A stretch of 64,000 nucleotides of DNA from Paenibacillus wynnii (GCF_000757885.1 NZ_JQCR01000003.1:1798001-1862000); one strand, 5' to 3'; positions 9,509 to 18,915 are shown, counted from the stretch's first letter. Program-made: numbers and translations. Notes: generated by a model from the sequence alone, not told the origin.

Positions 9509-9660
9509 TTTAGAGGGAAAAATTCCCACTAAATGCAGCTGAATTACCCACATTGAGGTTTTTTGAGGCTAAAACCAAAATTTAGAGGGAATTTTCCCCT
9601 CTGTTTCCCTCGGAAGGTGGTTTAATCTATAAATTAGTAGGAAAAATTCCTTCTAAATAC
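9509..9660. repeat. Three degenerate copies of an AT-rich palindromic unit
   Basis: Copies at 9509-9534, about 9580-9601 and about 9633-9658 share the pattern tttagagggaa..ttccc.ctaaat, in which the two ends are inverted complements. Copies 1 and 3 are each followed by a GC(A/-)GCTGAA-like tail. The unit could form a hairpin in RNA or DNA. Confidence 0.6.
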
Positions 9661-9720
9661 GCTGAACAAAAGAAATAACAAATAGCGAAGTTGTTCAAAC
9701 GCTTTCACAAAAAATTCTTG

Positions 9721-9940
9721 GTGTTCTTGGTGTTCTTGTTTCACTACAACTCTGAATGTGTCACAGAGAATGTGTAAGCTGGTTTTGGCGAGCATTTTAG
9801 GAGAGGAGTTTGTTTCGAGAATATTTCTTCCATATCCATAGGCAAGCAAAGTTGGTCCCTGGTGTAGACACGTTTCCCGTTCAAATAGCGAGGTCCTTAC
9901 CTTGGTGTTCTTGGTGTTCTTGGTGTTCTTGGTGTTCTCG
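9721..9940. repeat. Two arrays of the 9-base unit GTGTTCTTG with duplicated flanks
   Basis: Two units stand at 9721-9738 and four (the last imperfect) at 9905-9940. Each array is followed by almost the same sequence, tttcactaca.ct.tgaatgtg, at 9739-9768 and 9950-9976, so a module of array plus flank is duplicated about 200 bases apart. There are no spacers, so this is not a CRISPR array. Confidence 0.75.
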
Positions 9941-10171
9941 TCCTTCTTTTTTCACTACAGCTTTGAATGTGTCACACAGAGGAAGGAACGACTGTAGAAA
10001 AGCGGCAGCGGTCGCCCGAAAGTTTTCCAAAGGAAAACTAGCTTCGAAAGCATAAGCAATCGCCGGATTTTCACCGTTAAGGGGAATTAAAAAATCTGGA
10101 GTCCACAGTGATTGGAACAAAGGTCTGTTCGCGGATCGTCCTCACAAGCGCGCATGATGATCCAACTCAAA

Positions 10172-10218
10172 AAACAGGGGTGTCCCAAGCTATTTCATAG
10201 CTTGGGACACCCCTGTTT
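10172..10218. terminator. Perfect 22-bp hairpin, terminator after the nth operon
   Basis: An exact inverted repeat (10172-10193 with 10197-10218) with a 3-base loop. On the minus strand it is followed by TTTTGAG, so it can terminate the nth-hypothetical transcript; the T-rich other side could make it bidirectional. Confidence 0.8.
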
Positions 10219-10252
10219 CTATATTTCGACAATGGATTGCAATCCATTGGGT

Positions 10253-10519
10253 TTAGGCAGTTTCCAAAACCGGCAGCAAAATTTCAAAAACTTTACCATG
10301 CTGCAGAATGGTAAGACCACGGGATTTATCTCTCATTACTACAACCTCTGGTTTCACGGACATACGCTCCAGATAATGCTCCGGAACATCACCGGAATGG
10401 CTGACCGTAATTCCTTCTACTTCCTGCTCTTCATTCTCTTCCATAGGGCTGTCTACTACCCGTTCAAAAATATCCGAAAAAGCCTCAAAATTATCAGTGT
10501 ATACAGAAATGCACTTCAT
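10253..10519 (-). CDS. Conserved-looking small protein of unknown function downstream of nth
   Basis: An acidic protein of about 88 residues beginning MKCISVYTDNFEAFSDIFERV. It has no signal peptide or membrane span, and the predicted pattern is alternating strands and helices (SVYTDNFEAFSDIF; PEVVVMRDKSRGLTILQHGKVFEILLPVLE). I do not recognise the family. The open frame extends 8 codons further to an ATG at 10543, 2 bases after the nth stop; the ATG at 10519 is preferred because of the GAGGATGGGG stretch upstream, but either is possible. It is the second gene of an nth operon and ends shortly before a strong terminator. Confidence 0.65.
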   Translation of the reverse strand: MKCISVYTDNFEAFSDIFERVVDSPMEENEEQEVEGITVSHSGDVPEHYLERMSVKPEVVVMRDKSRGLTILQHGKVFEILLPVLETA

Positions 10520-10545
10520 CTCTATCCCCATCCTCTTCATCATCT

Positions 10546-11238
10546 CTAATTCTTTAGTTTAGTTTTGGTCGCAGAATCTTTATCTTTCCTGATCAGCGAC
10601 ATTTTCATACGTTTCTTACCTTCACGGCACACATCTAGAAGTGGACATACCTGGCACTGCGGATTCTGGGCTTTACAATGATAGCGTCCGAAAAAAATGA
10701 GCCTATGGTGTGTTAATGTCCATTCCTCTCTCGGAACAGCCTTCATCAGCTTCTTTTCAACTTCCAGCACGCTATCTTTCCAGCCGGCCAAAGCAAGCCG
10801 CTTAGATACTCGCTCCACATGCGTGTCAACAGCTATAGCGGGAACTCCAAAAGCATTGGAAACCACTACATTCGCCGTTTTTCGTCCGACTCCTGGCAAG
10901 GTGACCAGTTGATCATGCGCCTGCGGCACTTCGCCTCCATACTGTTCAATCAGTATGGAACATAGACTCTGAATATGCTTGGCCTTATTCCGGTATAGTC
11001 CGATTCGTCTGATGTCTTGTTCCAGCTCCTCTAGTGGAACTGAAATGTAGTCCAGAGGGGCTTTATACTTTTGGAACAGGTCCACGGTTACTTTGTTCAC
11101 CGTCGCATCCGTACATTGAGCAGATAATAATACGGCAATCGTCAGCTCAAATGCATTGCTATGATTTAACTCGCAATGAGCTTCCGGAAACATGTTTCCC
11201 ATGGTATCCAGAATGTGGCGGACATCTGCAACTTTCAT
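10546..11238 (-). CDS. nth: Endonuclease III, DNA glycosylase/AP lyase
   Basis: Nth removes oxidised pyrimidines and nicks the abasic site in base excision repair. The 230-residue protein has the helix-hairpin-helix LPGVGRKTANVV with the catalytic Lys (about residue 119), the catalytic Asp in AVDTHVERVSKRL (about residue 137), and the [4Fe-4S] ligand set C-x6-C-x2-C-x5-C (CKAQNPQCQVCPLLDVC, about residues 192-208). A GGGGGG ribosome binding site precedes the ATG. A basic tail of about 20 residues (KKRMKMSLIRKDKDSATKTK) extends past the cluster. In B. subtilis nth follows dnaD; here 17 kb separate them. Confidence 0.96.
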   Translation of the reverse strand: MKVADVRHILDTMGNMFPEAHCELNHSNAFELTIAVLLSAQCTDATVNKVTVDLFQKYKAPLDYISVPLEELEQDIRRIGLYRNKAKHIQSLCSILIEQYGGEVPQAHDQLVTLPGVGRKTANVVVSNAFGVPAIAVDTHVERVSKRLALAGWKDSVLEVEKKLMKAVPREEWTLTHHRLIFFGRYHCKAQNPQCQVCPLLDVCREGKKRMKMSLIRKDKDSATKTKLKN

Positions 11239-11377
11239 AGCATCCCCCCAACGAAGTATTACGCCACTGTGAGTATCCCGGCGTGTCTCCTCTGATGTAA
11301 GGAAATATAAGCAAAGTATGTATTATAGCGTACACATTCATACATTACAAGCGAAAAAATTAACGCTCTTATATTTC

Positions 11378-11419
11378 AAAAAAAACGTCTTGACGCAGGA
11401 TATCATCTGCGTCAAGACG
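11378..11419 (-). terminator. Intrinsic terminator after the SLH-domain gene
   Basis: A perfect 13-bp stem (11386-11398 with 11407-11419) followed on the minus strand by eight T. It ends the surface-protein transcript. Confidence 0.9.
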
Positions 11420-11447
11420 GTGTTTCACACGGAAAATCACCATAGCC

Positions 11448-14198
11448 TTATTGTTTCACAATTTCAATAATTACATCGTTATTGAAATATACTGTAATAT
11501 TATCATTTTCTTTGAGAGATTGCACTGTTAATGTCGTGTCACCTTGGTGAATATAAGCATTTGAGGCGAGTTGGAAACGATAATTCTCGTCATTTATGCT
11601 ATCACGCTTAACTACTACTTGGTTCGATAAACTTTCATAACGGGAGTAATAACGACTAAGCATAGGCAGCACACGAATGATAGTAGATCCGTCAGCCTCT
11701 TTGCGCAATTCTACTCTTTCTGACACAGCAAGACTGCTCAAAGATGTGCTAGTGCCGCTGGCACGGATGATCTTCACGTTGTTGCCTGACAAGAATGACT
11801 GCGTTGTACCTGCAAAGTTCTTGACTGTTAAAGTTCCTCCAGTTGTATCTAAAGACAAGACTTGTCCTGTAGTAAGTTTAACCAATTGCAAGGATACCGG
11901 TGAGGATCCGATAGATACGAGATTAACATAATCGCCCACTTTAAAATCAGTTAATTTAAGAGTTTCACCTGCTTCATTATTCAGCACCGCACCTGATGTA
12001 TAAATATTGCCGGTACCCCCAGCCCATTTTACATTCATTCGATTATTCGCTGTATCCAAGAAGGTAACTACAACTTGCTGTATGGCTTTGACTCTTAATA
12101 CCGATATCACTTCCTGATTACCTGCAAGCACTGCAGAAACTGTATTCCCAACGGCAACATCCGCTATAGTTGCATTCGTACGTCCGAATATATCAACGGA
12201 AATCGGGAATGGAAGTGTAATACTTTGACCTTCATTCGTTTTTACTACAATCTTCTGGGTTGCTGTATTGATCGAGGTGACCGTACCCTCATACTTTGTC
12301 ACAACTTCCAATGAAAATGTCCGTTGTCCAATTGCGCTTACTGCAACTTTACGTCCTTCAGTTAAAAAGTTACCTATATTAGCCAAGGTAGGAACCGTTC
12401 CCTCATTGGTCAGCTTAGTTTTATCATCCAATGTAAACAAGTGGGCTTTATTACTGCTGTCCAAGGCAGTCAACAGCTTATTTTTCACATTATAAGATAC
12501 TACTGTCAGACTGGCAAAAAGTTCAATTTGGCGACTGGTTACTTCAATTTTGGTAACTTGATCGCTGCTATTCAAGGTCAACCGGATATTATCACCGCCG
12601 ACAGCATCCGCAATCAAATCAGAAGCCAAGGGATTTGTGATCCCTGGGATAACGATTACCGGGGCCGCACCAAGCAGTTTCACTTCTTTGGTACCATCAC
12701 TTTTTTTATAGACTACGGAAGAACTGCTAAGCTCATAAAGAGTACCTTGCAAAGTCCGTTCTACCGACTCAGTGACCTCAACAGATTGGATTAAGTTATT
12801 AGTAATTGTATACTTCACAGCTGAACCGACCTTCAGCTCTGCAGCACCCAAAATGACATTCTGATAGCGGAAGATGGTCGAATCGTTCCATTTGAAGGTC
12901 TCTTCTACACCCGCTGCATTTTTGAATGTGATGCTTTTACCGTTCAGATCGATGCTTTTCATTGTTCCTGTACCGTTTTTGTTAATTACTCCCGAAGTCA
13001 CCTGAACAGAGACTACCTTTCTGGAGCTGGTATAAGTCTCACGCAACAACTTTATCAGGCTATCTGGAGCGATGGAAGACGGCTCAATTTTGGCCCCATT
13101 TACATCCAAAAACGAAGTAGCTGCATCGATTACGTATTCAGGATAACCGTCAGCGGTCTTCATGAAAAGTTTATTGTTCGTAATCATAGCAAAACTGCCC
13201 TGAATACTCTCAACCTGCTGCTTAGGATCGATAACTTCAACATAGGCTGCATTACTGTTAGTACCAATTACCATTACCTTTGTATAGGGCTTAATATCAC
13301 TTAGGCTGCCTTTGATTTCGGAGGCACTTGAGAAATAGGCCGTGCTTGAGACAAGATTGAAGGTTGATAATTTACCATTGTCGTAAATCGTGATCTTACC
13401 GTCTTTCAACTCACTTACCGTTCCGGTTGTAGTATTGTCGTAGACAAGTGTGTTGTGTGCTTGCGCACGGCTGAGAAAAGTTGCAAGCTGCGCTCGTGTC
13501 ACAACTCCTTGCGGATCAAAGCGATTGCCGTCTAGACCATTAGCCAAGCCTAGATCAACAGCAGCATTTATATATCCCCGTTTGTTTGCTGACACCTTAG
13601 CGTCATCGGCAAAGCCGGTAGGCTCATTTGCTACGGCGACTGCAGCTGCACCTTTACCAAGTGCACGAATTAACACTTCGGCAATCCATTCCCGTGTCGC
13701 TTTACGCTCACCCCAGGATGTCTTCAGATTACTCGGATCCATCTCTAGCGTCTTGTCCAGGAGCTTCTGCTGGAAGGCTAATACAACATATGCCTTATAA
13801 TAATTCGAAACCTTGAAATCAGTGGGTAGAGCTACTTGAGCATCTTTATCAACCATATTCTGAAGCTTCATAAAACGTAAAGCCATGAGTACGGCTTCCT
13901 GTTGAGTTACAGGATCACTAGGACGGAAATTTCCGTTATTTCCGATAACGATGCCTTGAGCTGCAAGCTTGTAGATATGCTTCTCAGCCCAAAGTCCACT
14001 TTTCACATCACTAAATGCACTAGCAGTTGCCGTACCTGTTGTTGCCGGAGTTGTGCTAGTAGTTGCGGCTACTGCAGTTGCGCCATCGGCATATACTGCA
14101 CTAGCGCCGCTGAGTGCTATGGCTCCTGCAAGTATTGCGGATACCGCTTTAGAAGAATAGCCCCTTGCGGGACGACCTGACTTATGATTTCCGTACAA
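11448..14198 (-). CDS. SLH-domain surface protein with long beta-rich region
   Basis: A secreted, wall-associated protein of about 916 residues. A signal peptide (basic start, AVSAILAGAIALSGASAVYAD) is followed by three S-layer homology domains: AFSDVKSGLWAEKHIYKLA, a more divergent second around LPTDFKVSNYYKAYVVLAF, and GYINAAVDLGLANGLDGN; these bind pyruvylated wall polymer. The remaining 650 or so residues are repetitive short strands rich in Thr, Val, Asn and Lys, resembling repeated small beta domains. The longest frame starts at 14264, but AGAGAGGGG lies 8 bases before a TTG at 14198, giving a proper signal peptide; that start is chosen. It is followed by its own terminator. The ligand or enzymatic role of the long region is unknown. 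Confidence 0.85.
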   Translation of the reverse strand: MYGNHKSGRPARGYSSKAVSAILAGAIALSGASAVYADGATAVAATTSTTPATTGTATASAFSDVKSGLWAEKHIYKLAAQGIVIGNNGNFRPSDPVTQQEAVLMALRFMKLQNMVDKDAQVALPTDFKVSNYYKAYVVLAFQQKLLDKTLEMDPSNLKTSWGERKATREWIAEVLIRALGKGAAAVAVANEPTGFADDAKVSANKRGYINAAVDLGLANGLDGNRFDPQGVVTRAQLATFLSRAQAHNTLVYDNTTTGTVSELKDGKITIYDNGKLSTFNLVSSTAYFSSASEIKGSLSDIKPYTKVMVIGTNSNAAYVEVIDPKQQVESIQGSFAMITNNKLFMKTADGYPEYVIDAATSFLDVNGAKIEPSSIAPDSLIKLLRETYTSSRKVVSVQVTSGVINKNGTGTMKSIDLNGKSITFKNAAGVEETFKWNDSTIFRYQNVILGAAELKVGSAVKYTITNNLIQSVEVTESVERTLQGTLYELSSSSVVYKKSDGTKEVKLLGAAPVIVIPGITNPLASDLIADAVGGDNIRLTLNSSDQVTKIEVTSRQIELFASLTVVSYNVKNKLLTALDSSNKAHLFTLDDKTKLTNEGTVPTLANIGNFLTEGRKVAVSAIGQRTFSLEVVTKYEGTVTSINTATQKIVVKTNEGQSITLPFPISVDIFGRTNATIADVAVGNTVSAVLAGNQEVISVLRVKAIQQVVVTFLDTANNRMNVKWAGGTGNIYTSGAVLNNEAGETLKLTDFKVGDYVNLVSIGSSPVSLQLVKLTTGQVLSLDTTGGTLTVKNFAGTTQSFLSGNNVKIIRASGTSTSLSSLAVSERVELRKEADGSTIIRVLPMLSRYYSRYESLSNQVVVKRDSINDENYRFQLASNAYIHQGDTTLTVQSLKENDNITVYFNNDVIIEIVKQ

Positions 14199-14278
14199 AA
14201 TGATATTCCCCTCTCTGAATCGCATATAAGTAGTTTCCATAGATGTTCGCCATAAAGCCTTCATATTCCTGCGAAGAT

Positions 14279-14944
14279 TTAACTATTGTCCCTGGTCATA
14301 GGGTGCTCTAGATCTACATGCCCCATAAGACTTTCCACTTTCTCTCCGTCCAGCAGAACCTCAATGCTTTCTACTTCTTTAAACTGAAATAATGTTTTTG
14401 CCAATGCGCTTAAGGCAAAGGACTCACCACCTGCACCAAGCTGTGCCTCGATTGGTTTATGGATATCTAATACAATTTGTCCATTCTCAAATTTTATGGA
14501 CTTTAGCTCAATCTTTCCCCAGAGAGGAATAAGATCTGGATTCTCACTAGATTGCAGTGCCTTAAAGGCTTCCCCGTACTTACTGGCTTCATCTGAAGCA
14601 CTATAACTAATATCAGCTTTTGCCTGTACCAAATCCATCAATTGTGAATCGGTAAAATAAACTTCAATGGTCTCACTTTTTTTGTTTTGAACAGGCTTTT
14701 CTGTCGGTGCCGCATTGTCGGTACCTACGGAAGTAGCAGTATCAGTAGGTACCGCAGTGGCTTCAGTGGCAGAATTTCCTGTTCCCTCTGAACTCACAGC
14801 ATTCCCGCCCGCTCCGCTGACAACCGCAGGAGAATTCTGCGATGGATTTGAAGATGAAGCCTCTGGTTTCTCACCGCATCCTGACATAATAAACATTAAT
14901 AGTATCGATAATCCTGCGTAACCCAATTTTGTTTTCATTTTCAT
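14279..14944 (-). CDS. GerMN-domain lipoprotein
   Basis: A 221-residue lipoprotein: signal peptide with lipobox MSGC (Cys about residue 23), a low-complexity Ser/Thr/Ala/Pro linker to about residue 90, then one GerMN domain (TIEVYFTDSQLMDLV ... GKIELKSIKFENGQIVLDI ... ALAKTLFQFKEVESIEVLLDGEKVE). GerMN domains occur in GerM, needed for spore engulfment and germination, and in other envelope proteins. A run of GGGGG 4 bases before the ATG serves as ribosome binding site. It lies between the amidases and the SLH gene, which suggests an envelope role; spore specificity is not shown by the sequence. Confidence 0.85.
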   Translation of the reverse strand: MKMKTKLGYAGLSILLMFIMSGCGEKPEASSSNPSQNSPAVVSGAGGNAVSSEGTGNSATEATAVPTDTATSVGTDNAAPTEKPVQNKKSETIEVYFTDSQLMDLVQAKADISYSASDEASKYGEAFKALQSSENPDLIPLWGKIELKSIKFENGQIVLDIHKPIEAQLGAGGESFALSALAKTLFQFKEVESIEVLLDGEKVESLMGHVDLEHPMTRDNS

Positions 14945-15046
14945 AGCGCCCCCTAGATAAATACGGACAGACCAACGTCACAAAGCCTTCTTCACTGCTA
15001 TATCAACAGAAAGTGGGGTTTGCGACGCTTGTCTGCCGTTTGGCTG

Positions 15047-16468
15047 TTATTTTATACCGAGATATTCCTTAATGCCACTTACCATTGCAGCAGCAACACG
15101 ATTTTGCAAAGCCTCTGTAAAGAGCAGGGCTTCATCACCCTTATTGCTTAAGTATCCTACTTCAAGTAAAACAGCCGGCATTTTGGTTTCGCGTATTACA
15201 TGGAAATTCCCGTATCTAACGCCCCGATCACTCAGTCCAGTAGCAGGCACCAAATATTTATGCATAACAGTAGCAAACGCTTTGCTGGCTTGACGTTGAT
15301 AATACGTCTCTGCACCGGTGGCTCTTGATGACGCACTGCTGTTAGCATGCACGGAAATAAATAAATCAGCATTTAGATTATTAGCGATTGCAGCCCGTTC
15401 CTTGAGTTCAAGAAATGTATCATCACTGCGTGTGAGCACAACGTCGATATTTTTTTCTTTTTTCAGCAGCGCAGCTGCTTTTAGAACAATAGCCAAATTA
15501 AAAGCCTTTTCATATTTACCGGTAACGCCGACTGCTCCTGAATCCTTAGCTCCATGTCCTGCATCCAGTACAACAAGCTTTCTCCCACTATTACCCGGTA
15601 AAGCTCCTGTTTCACCAGAATCTTCGGCGTTTAAATCAACAATAACCAGTTTATTTTCATCTTCGGATATACTAACTGTATAATTTTTGGCATAATTCAA
15701 ATCTACCACGAACCTAACCGTGTAGGGAGCAGTACTAAATAGTGAATAGCGGACTCCGGACACATCCGGGTATCCGACTACATCCAGCTTGCCGTTTAAG
15801 TTTGGATCCAACAACTGTCCTGTGCCAAATACATCAGAAAAGGTTGCGTTCGGAAAATCAACTACTAACCGATTAGGATTGGTAAGTAATGTCGCTTTAG
15901 GCTGTGAGGCCCCCTGCATGGTAATCAGTAGCTGATTGTTGTTAAAGCTTACTCCATTTACCTGAGTGAGATTGGTAGTATCCACCGGTGGCACTACAAC
16001 GCCAGTCCCTGTATCATTACCAGTATCCGGAGCACTTACCGGAGTCACAAGAGTCACAATTTTATCCTGGTTGTCCCAACCGACTGTAAGGCCAAATTGT
16101 TCACTGATGAACCGAATCGGCACAAAAGTCGTGTCGTTCTTAAGTAAGGGTGCGGTATTAAGAATTACAGTCTTGTCATCAACAGATGCAGACTTTTGAT
16201 TCACGATCAGTTGGATAGTCTTTCCTTGCTGACCTATGGTAACCATTTGACTCTTTTGATCCCAGTCCACCTTGTATCCCAAATTCTGAGATATCATTCT
16301 GAGGGGTGCCATGACAGTGCCGTTCACATTCTCTACCTGGACACCCTGACTCGCCGTCAGTTCTTTGCCGTCCAGAAAAATCTTGCCGGTCACAGTAGCG
16401 GCATGTCCACTTTCTGGTAACACTAGTACAAAGAGCAGCAACAACAACATACAGCAAAATTTCTTCAT
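15047..16468 (-). CDS. N-acetylmuramoyl-L-alanine amidase with stalk and AMIN domains (paralogue 1)
   Basis: A secreted wall hydrolase of 473 residues that cleaves the amide between muramic acid and the peptide stem. After the signal peptide comes a copper-amine-oxidase-N-like stalk domain (KIFLDGKELTA ... VPIRFISEQFGLTVGWDNQDKIV, about 28-145), an AMIN domain (about 170-280; VSFNNNQLLITM, NRLVVDFPNATF) that targets the wall, and a C-terminal Amidase_3 domain. Zinc ligands and catalytic residues appear in VVLDAGHGAKDSG, ISVHANSS and the late Glu of VLLEVGYLSNKGDE. Its start has AGAGGTGAAGA. It is a tandem paralogue of the next gene upstream, with the same domain order. Confidence 0.93.
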   Translation of the reverse strand: MKKFCCMLLLLLFVLVLPESGHAATVTGKIFLDGKELTASQGVQVENVNGTVMAPLRMISQNLGYKVDWDQKSQMVTIGQQGKTIQLIVNQKSASVDDKTVILNTAPLLKNDTTFVPIRFISEQFGLTVGWDNQDKIVTLVTPVSAPDTGNDTGTGVVVPPVDTTNLTQVNGVSFNNNQLLITMQGASQPKATLLTNPNRLVVDFPNATFSDVFGTGQLLDPNLNGKLDVVGYPDVSGVRYSLFSTAPYTVRFVVDLNYAKNYTVSISEDENKLVIVDLNAEDSGETGALPGNSGRKLVVLDAGHGAKDSGAVGVTGKYEKAFNLAIVLKAAALLKKEKNIDVVLTRSDDTFLELKERAAIANNLNADLFISVHANSSASSRATGAETYYQRQASKAFATVMHKYLVPATGLSDRGVRYGNFHVIRETKMPAVLLEVGYLSNKGDEALLFTEALQNRVAAAMVSGIKEYLGIK

Positions 16469-16597
16469 TCTTCACCTCTGAGAATCTAGTATTCCGCCTG
16501 GGAACGGCGTTCATGATGACCTGACAACAGACGACTTCGACCTCTATTAGACGCCAATTCTATTTAAAAGTTGCGAATATATTCCATAGTCATTTCT

Positions 16598-18115
16598 CTA
16601 CAGGCCAAGGTATTCCATAATTCCCGCAACAATTTCCCTCGCCAAGTTATTCTGCAATTCCTCACTGTATAGGGATGCCTCATCGCTGCTATTCGTCAAA
16701 TATCCTGCTTCCAGCAGAACAGCGGGCATCGTTGTCTCTCTGGTCACATGCAAACTCTTGCTTCTTACCCCATTGTCTTTTAAGCCCGTCCCCGCCACAA
16801 GATGCTTATGCATAATTTGAGCTAATAAAAGACTTTCATTACGACTGTAGTAGGTCTCGCTCCCGTTCACTTTATTCCAATTGGCAGTTGAAGAAGGCAT
16901 TGCATTGGCATGTAGAGAGACGAATATATTGGCATTCGCATTTTTAGCAATATTAACCCGGTCCTGCAGCCCAAGTGTACGGTCATCCGTACGGGTCAAT
17001 AGAACGGTTACTCCTCCTTGCTGCTCCAACAAGCTTGCTGCTTTCAGAATAACTGAAAGATTAAAGTCTTTTTCCATCTTTTTAGTTACGCTGATCGCGC
17101 CCGGCTGGGTTCCTCCATGGCCGGCATCGAGAACAACAATAGGCTTGCCTCCTCCAGTTATCCCTCCTATGGGACCTACACCGCTCGAAGGTAAATTGAG
17201 ATCTATGGTAGTTAACCCGGAGATGTCATCTGTTACCACCTGATAAGGACTGCTGCCCGTCATTTGGATGACAAAACGAACGGTAGTAGGAGTGTTACTG
17301 AAAAGCGCATACCTGACTTCTGCTACTTGAGGATAACCGGTAACATCCAGCTTTCCTTGTAGACCTCCATTTGTTGATATGCCTCCTATTCCGCCTGTAA
17401 AATCTGCAGCGAATGAGGTTCCCGGAAAATCTACTACAATGCGATAAGGATTGTTCATCGTAGTTACAGTTGGCTTCACTGCGCCAGACGAAGCTACAAT
17501 TAACCGATTCTCTGTGAATATGGCACCTTTTACCTGAGTAACCGTCACTGCCGGATTTCCCTCAGTTCCAGAAGGTGGAGTGGAATTCGGTGTTTCGTTC
17601 GGCGTATTCACAGGTACATCTAACGCATAACCTGAGCCATCACTATTGTTAGCGCCTTCAGAAGTAGCAGGGGTGACCCCGGTTAAATAAACGGTCTTAT
17701 CACTGTTATCCCAACCTACCTTGAGCCCAAATTGCTCGCCAACAAAACGAATAGGCACAAGCACTGTACCGCCCGTTTGCTTAGGTGCAGTATTCAGATC
17801 GAGCAATACTCCGCCTGCGTTGGCTTTCTTACTCCCGACTGCAAGTTCTACGCTTCTGCCGTCTTGACGTACAGTTACCTTGTGAGTTTTCTGTTCCCAC
17901 AGCACTTCGAATCCAAGGTTTTCTACAACCACTCTGATGGGGATCATAACACTCCCGTTAGTGTTCTCAAGAACCACTCCTGAGGGCAGGACAAGTTCCT
18001 TGTTATCGAGAATAATTTTGCCGCTTCCTGCAGCAGATGCTTCCCGACCGATGAACGACATCAATAATAAGGGCAACAGCAGCAGAAGCAGTAGTCGCAG
18101 TCCGGCTTTCCTCAT
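16598..18115 (-). CDS. N-acetylmuramoyl-L-alanine amidase with stalk and AMIN domains (paralogue 2)
   Basis: A 505-residue paralogue with the same architecture: signal peptide, stalk domain (KIILDNKELVLPSG ... VPIRFVGEQFGLKVGWDNSDKTV), a Gly/Asn/Pro/Thr-rich linker (about 155-190), AMIN domain (IFTENRLIVASSG, NPYRIVVDFPGTSF) and Amidase_3 domain with VVLDAGHGGTQPG, VSLHANAM and VLLEAGYLTNSSDE. A GGGGAGA ribosome binding site precedes the ATG. The tandem arrangement and matched domain borders indicate gene duplication; the linker lengths differ. The 129-base gap to paralogue 1 holds no terminator I can see, so co-transcription is likely. Confidence 0.93.
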   Translation of the reverse strand: MRKAGLRLLLLLLLPLLLMSFIGREASAAGSGKIILDNKELVLPSGVVLENTNGSVMIPIRVVVENLGFEVLWEQKTHKVTVRQDGRSVELAVGSKKANAGGVLLDLNTAPKQTGGTVLVPIRFVGEQFGLKVGWDNSDKTVYLTGVTPATSEGANNSDGSGYALDVPVNTPNETPNSTPPSGTEGNPAVTVTQVKGAIFTENRLIVASSGAVKPTVTTMNNPYRIVVDFPGTSFAADFTGGIGGISTNGGLQGKLDVTGYPQVAEVRYALFSNTPTTVRFVIQMTGSSPYQVVTDDISGLTTIDLNLPSSGVGPIGGITGGGKPIVVLDAGHGGTQPGAISVTKKMEKDFNLSVILKAASLLEQQGGVTVLLTRTDDRTLGLQDRVNIAKNANANIFVSLHANAMPSSTANWNKVNGSETYYSRNESLLLAQIMHKHLVAGTGLKDNGVRSKSLHVTRETTMPAVLLEAGYLTNSSDEASLYSEELQNNLAREIVAGIMEYLGL

Positions 18116-18229
18116 TCTTTTCTCCCCTTAAATGGTTGATTAATAGACAAATGATTACATATAAAGACTAGACGGTAAAATTCACCAAAAGTTACGCTTA
18201 CAAACTATGAATATATTGAGTATAACAAA

Positions 18230-18266
18230 AAAACTTCCAATTCCGCATCCCGGAAATGGAAGTTTT
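18230..18266 (-). terminator. Intrinsic terminator after leuCD
   Basis: A 16-bp stem with one mismatch (18230-18245 with 18251-18266) and a 5-base loop, followed on the minus strand by a T run. Confidence 0.85.
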
Positions 18267-18312
18267 GTGTAAAATTAACATGAAAGTTGTCGCTATCTCT
18301 CCATCTTAACGA

Positions 18313-18915
18313 TTAAGAGAATAGTTTGGCTGCATGACGTTTCTCGTATGCGTCAATTTCATCAGTATGCATAAGTGTAAGACCAATATCATCCAAACCC
18401 TGCAAAAGAAATTGGCGGCGATGCTCATCTAACTCGAACTGGATCGTAAGGCCAAATTCATCGCTAAGTGTCTTGTTTTCAAGATCAACAGTTAATACAT
18501 ATCCTTCGTGAGCAGCAGTCCGATTAAACAGCTCATCGACTTGGCTCTCAGACAATTTGATTGGAAGTATACCGTTCTTAAAGCAGTTGTTATAAAAAAT
18601 GTCGGCATAAGAAGGTGCAATTACCGTTTTGAATCCATAGTCCATTATCGCCCAAGGTGCATGCTCCCGGGAGGATCCGCAGCCAAAGTTGGCTCGGGAA
18701 ATAAGTACGGAGGCCCCTTTATAACGCGGTTTGTTCATCTCGAAAGCTGGATTATCGCTGCCAGCTTCGTCAAAACGCCATTCATAAAATAGGAATTGCC
18801 CAAAGCCTGTCCGTTCAATCCGTTTCAAAAATTGTTTCGGTATGATTGCATCCGTATCTACATTTACCCGGTCCACTGGTGCCACGATTCCCGTTAATTT
18901 CTTAAAAGCATCCAT
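18313..18915 (-). CDS. leuD: 3-isopropylmalate dehydratase small subunit
   Basis: The 200-residue small (swivel) subunit of isopropylmalate isomerase in leucine synthesis, acting with LeuC. Visible family marks are the N-terminal [17 protein letters not shown] and the substrate-binding [18 protein letters not shown] (about residues 73-90). It follows leuC after 28 bases in the same operon and is closed by a terminator. leuA and leuB are not in this window, so the pathway is split or the rest of the operon lies elsewhere. Confidence 0.96.
   Translation of the reverse strand: MDAFKKLTGIVAPVDRVNVDTDAIIPKQFLKRIERTGFGQFLFYEWRFDEAGSDNPAFEMNKPRYKGASVLISRANFGCGSSREHAPWAIMDYGFKTVIAPSYADIFYNNCFKNGILPIKLSESQVDELFNRTAAHEGYVLTVDLENKTLSDEFGLTIQFELDEHRRQFLLQGLDDIGLTLMHTDEIDAYEKRHAAKLFS

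Larger units (their letters stand above)
9216..10171. other. Repeat-rich non-coding gap
   Basis: About 1 kb without a credible gene. It holds three related AT-rich palindromic units (9509-9660), two arrays of a 9-base repeat (9721-9738 and 9905-9940), a duplicated flank next to each array, and sequence shared in inverted orientation with the gap before proB. Short frames here encode repeat-derived Glu-His-Gln strings and have no ribosome binding sites. Confidence 0.7.

Noticed and set aside
9905-9940. Tandem short repeats as a possible CRISPR array
   Set aside because: Units are contiguous 9-mers without spacers and no cas gene is near.
9634-10120. Two minus-strand frames with LCDTF.VVK and EHQEHQ sequence, and one plus-strand frame
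   Set aside because: Their likeness comes from the duplicated nucleotide repeat; no ribosome binding sites or recognisable domains.
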